From Candidatus Campbellbacteria bacterium RIFCSPLOWO2_02_35_12 (GTDB lineage: Bacteria > Patescibacteriota > Minisyncoccia > Phycocordibacterales > UBA2163), in assembly GCA_001774455.1 (NCBI GenBank), contig MFAC01000019.1, positions 1-5,563 on the forward strand: DNA of 5,563 nucleotides. The letters are read 5' to 3'. Below the pieces are notes generated by a model. That model searched no databases. It had not been told where the DNA came from and was given only the letters and a program-made list of their open reading frames with translations. Position numbers and translations under genes: made by a program. Of the stretch, positions 4,912 through 5,563 are shown one piece after another. Every line of letters begins with the position of its first letter. Within the stretch, counting starts at the first letter, position 1.

Positions 4912-5563
4912 TTAAATTAAATTCCATATATATCCAGCATCATACGAATTAAATATAATTCTATTTTTATCAAAATAATCTTTAATTTCTTTGAAAAACT
5001 CCTTTTGTGTTTCTAAAACGGCAAAATAGACGGCAAATCCGTTCATACCGCGAATCGGGTCATTAAGCGTTAAACTCATATCTTTCAGAGCATCGGAAAT
5101 AATACTGTAATTATTTATTATATTCAAATGAATAAGCGCTAAATTGTTCGGTATCTTAATTTGTTTCAATTTGTCCGCGGCGGAGTCATACGCACTCGCG
5201 GACTTTTCAAGATATTCTGCGTCTTTTTGATTTTCCTCTTTTAACATTCTCTCAAAAACAACTGTTTCATCTTGCGTTAAATCCCGCGAATATAATTGCG
5301 TCGTTGAAATAAAATCATTGCCGTATTTTTTCAATGCCGCGGCGCTATTATCTTCTATGATATTCAAATCGGAAATTGCGTATTGATTATTAATTTTTGT
5401 ATCCAAAGCGTTTTTTATAACGGAATCAATCATCGTATTTTTATCCGTGTCATCAATACGCTCTCGCGAGCCGCGCAAAGATAGATATTCCGCGAATAAA
5501 TTTTGAGCGAATAAATCTGTCGCTGTTAAATCTTTCTCGGGATATTTATTATCGTCTTCTTTT
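4912..5563 (-). CDS. Conserved helical hypothetical protein, 5' end cut by the window edge
   Basis: The frame is open from the right edge to a TAA stop, giving 216 visible codons; the true start lies outside. A TTG at 5476-5478 could be called as a start, but in-frame codons before it read TATDLFAQNLFAEYLSLR, a coherent amphipathic helix, so it is probably internal. The visible part is almost wholly helical and acidic/lysine-rich. It contains KKYGNDF (about residues 78-84 of the visible part), a long charged helix with DAEYLEKSASAYDSAADKL, then IPNNLALIHLNIINNYS and LNDPIRGMNGFAVYF. I associate this pattern (EYLxLK near the start, KYGN, IPxxLAxxHL, DPI) with an uncharacterised Parcubacteria family that usually carries an N-terminal membrane anchor; that anchor would lie outside this window. 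It is followed 6 nt later by the 554-residue gene, so the two are co-transcribed. An extracytoplasmic helical accessory protein of the secretion-like cluster is inferred. Function is unknown. Confidence 0.9.
   Translation of the reverse strand, partial: KEDDNKYPEKDLTATDLFAQNLFAEYLSLRGSRERIDDTDKNTMIDSVIKNALDTKINNQYAISDLNIIEDNSAAALKKYGNDFISTTQLYSRDLTQDETVVFERMLKEENQKDAEYLEKSASAYDSAADKLKQIKIPNNLALIHLNIINNYSIISDALKDMSLTLNDPIRGMNGFAVYFAVLETQKEFFKEIKDYFDKNRIIFNSYDAGYIWNLI

Noticed and set aside
5476..5478. TTG as the start of the right-edge gene
   Set aside because: The frame continues upstream to the window edge with a coherent helix-forming sequence, so the gene is better treated as partial.
331..5563. 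Alternative genetic code (UGA read as glycine)
   Set aside because: All four frames are intact with TGA as a stop, use TGG for tryptophan, and end in TAA.

Overview
The window reads as an AT-rich bacterial chromosome segment, most likely from the Patescibacteria / Candidate Phyla Radiation (a Parcubacteria-like lineage). This rests on recognition, not on a search. All four protein genes resemble families I associate with Parcubacteria-type gene clusters around a divergent type IV secretion / conjugation-like membrane apparatus. The third gene is a polytopic TrbL/VirB6-like protein. All visible stops are TAA and the frames stay open under the standard bacterial code, so there is no sign of the UGA=Gly recoding seen in Gracilibacteria.

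Layout. Every supported gene is on the minus strand, so the cluster is transcribed from right to left: (1) 4912-5563, a helical protein cut by the right edge; (2) 3241-4905, a 554-residue exported protein of unknown function; (3) 984-3188, a 734-residue TrbL/VirB6-like membrane protein with a very long glycine-rich and coiled-coil tail; (4) 331-975, a 214-residue helical protein with an acidic disordered linker and a conserved-looking HIDPYREL tail. Gaps between genes are 6, 52 and 8 nt, so this is almost certainly one operon whose promoter lies beyond the right edge. None of the three visible starts has a clear Shine-Dalgarno sequence; they sit behind A-rich leaders.

The left 330 bases hold no convincing gene but are rich in structure. 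They contain a long near-perfect palindrome (48-151) that can fold almost end to end, a GC-rich hairpin (209-236) with an overlapping alternative fold, an AT-rich terminator-like hairpin (247-266) shortly after the operon, and a perfect AAGGAGGT Shine-Dalgarno sequence on the minus strand at 18-25. That last site probably belongs to a gene starting at or just outside the left edge.

How the genes may work together (inference): the TrbL/VirB6-like protein would be the inner-membrane channel or scaffold. The two genes before it encode exported or membrane-anchored partners on the outer face, and the 214-residue protein would be a cytoplasmic accessory. The exported 554-residue protein and the VirB6-like protein share an almost copied N-terminal export segment although the rest of the two proteins is unrelated. 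This is one of the more unusual signals in the window.
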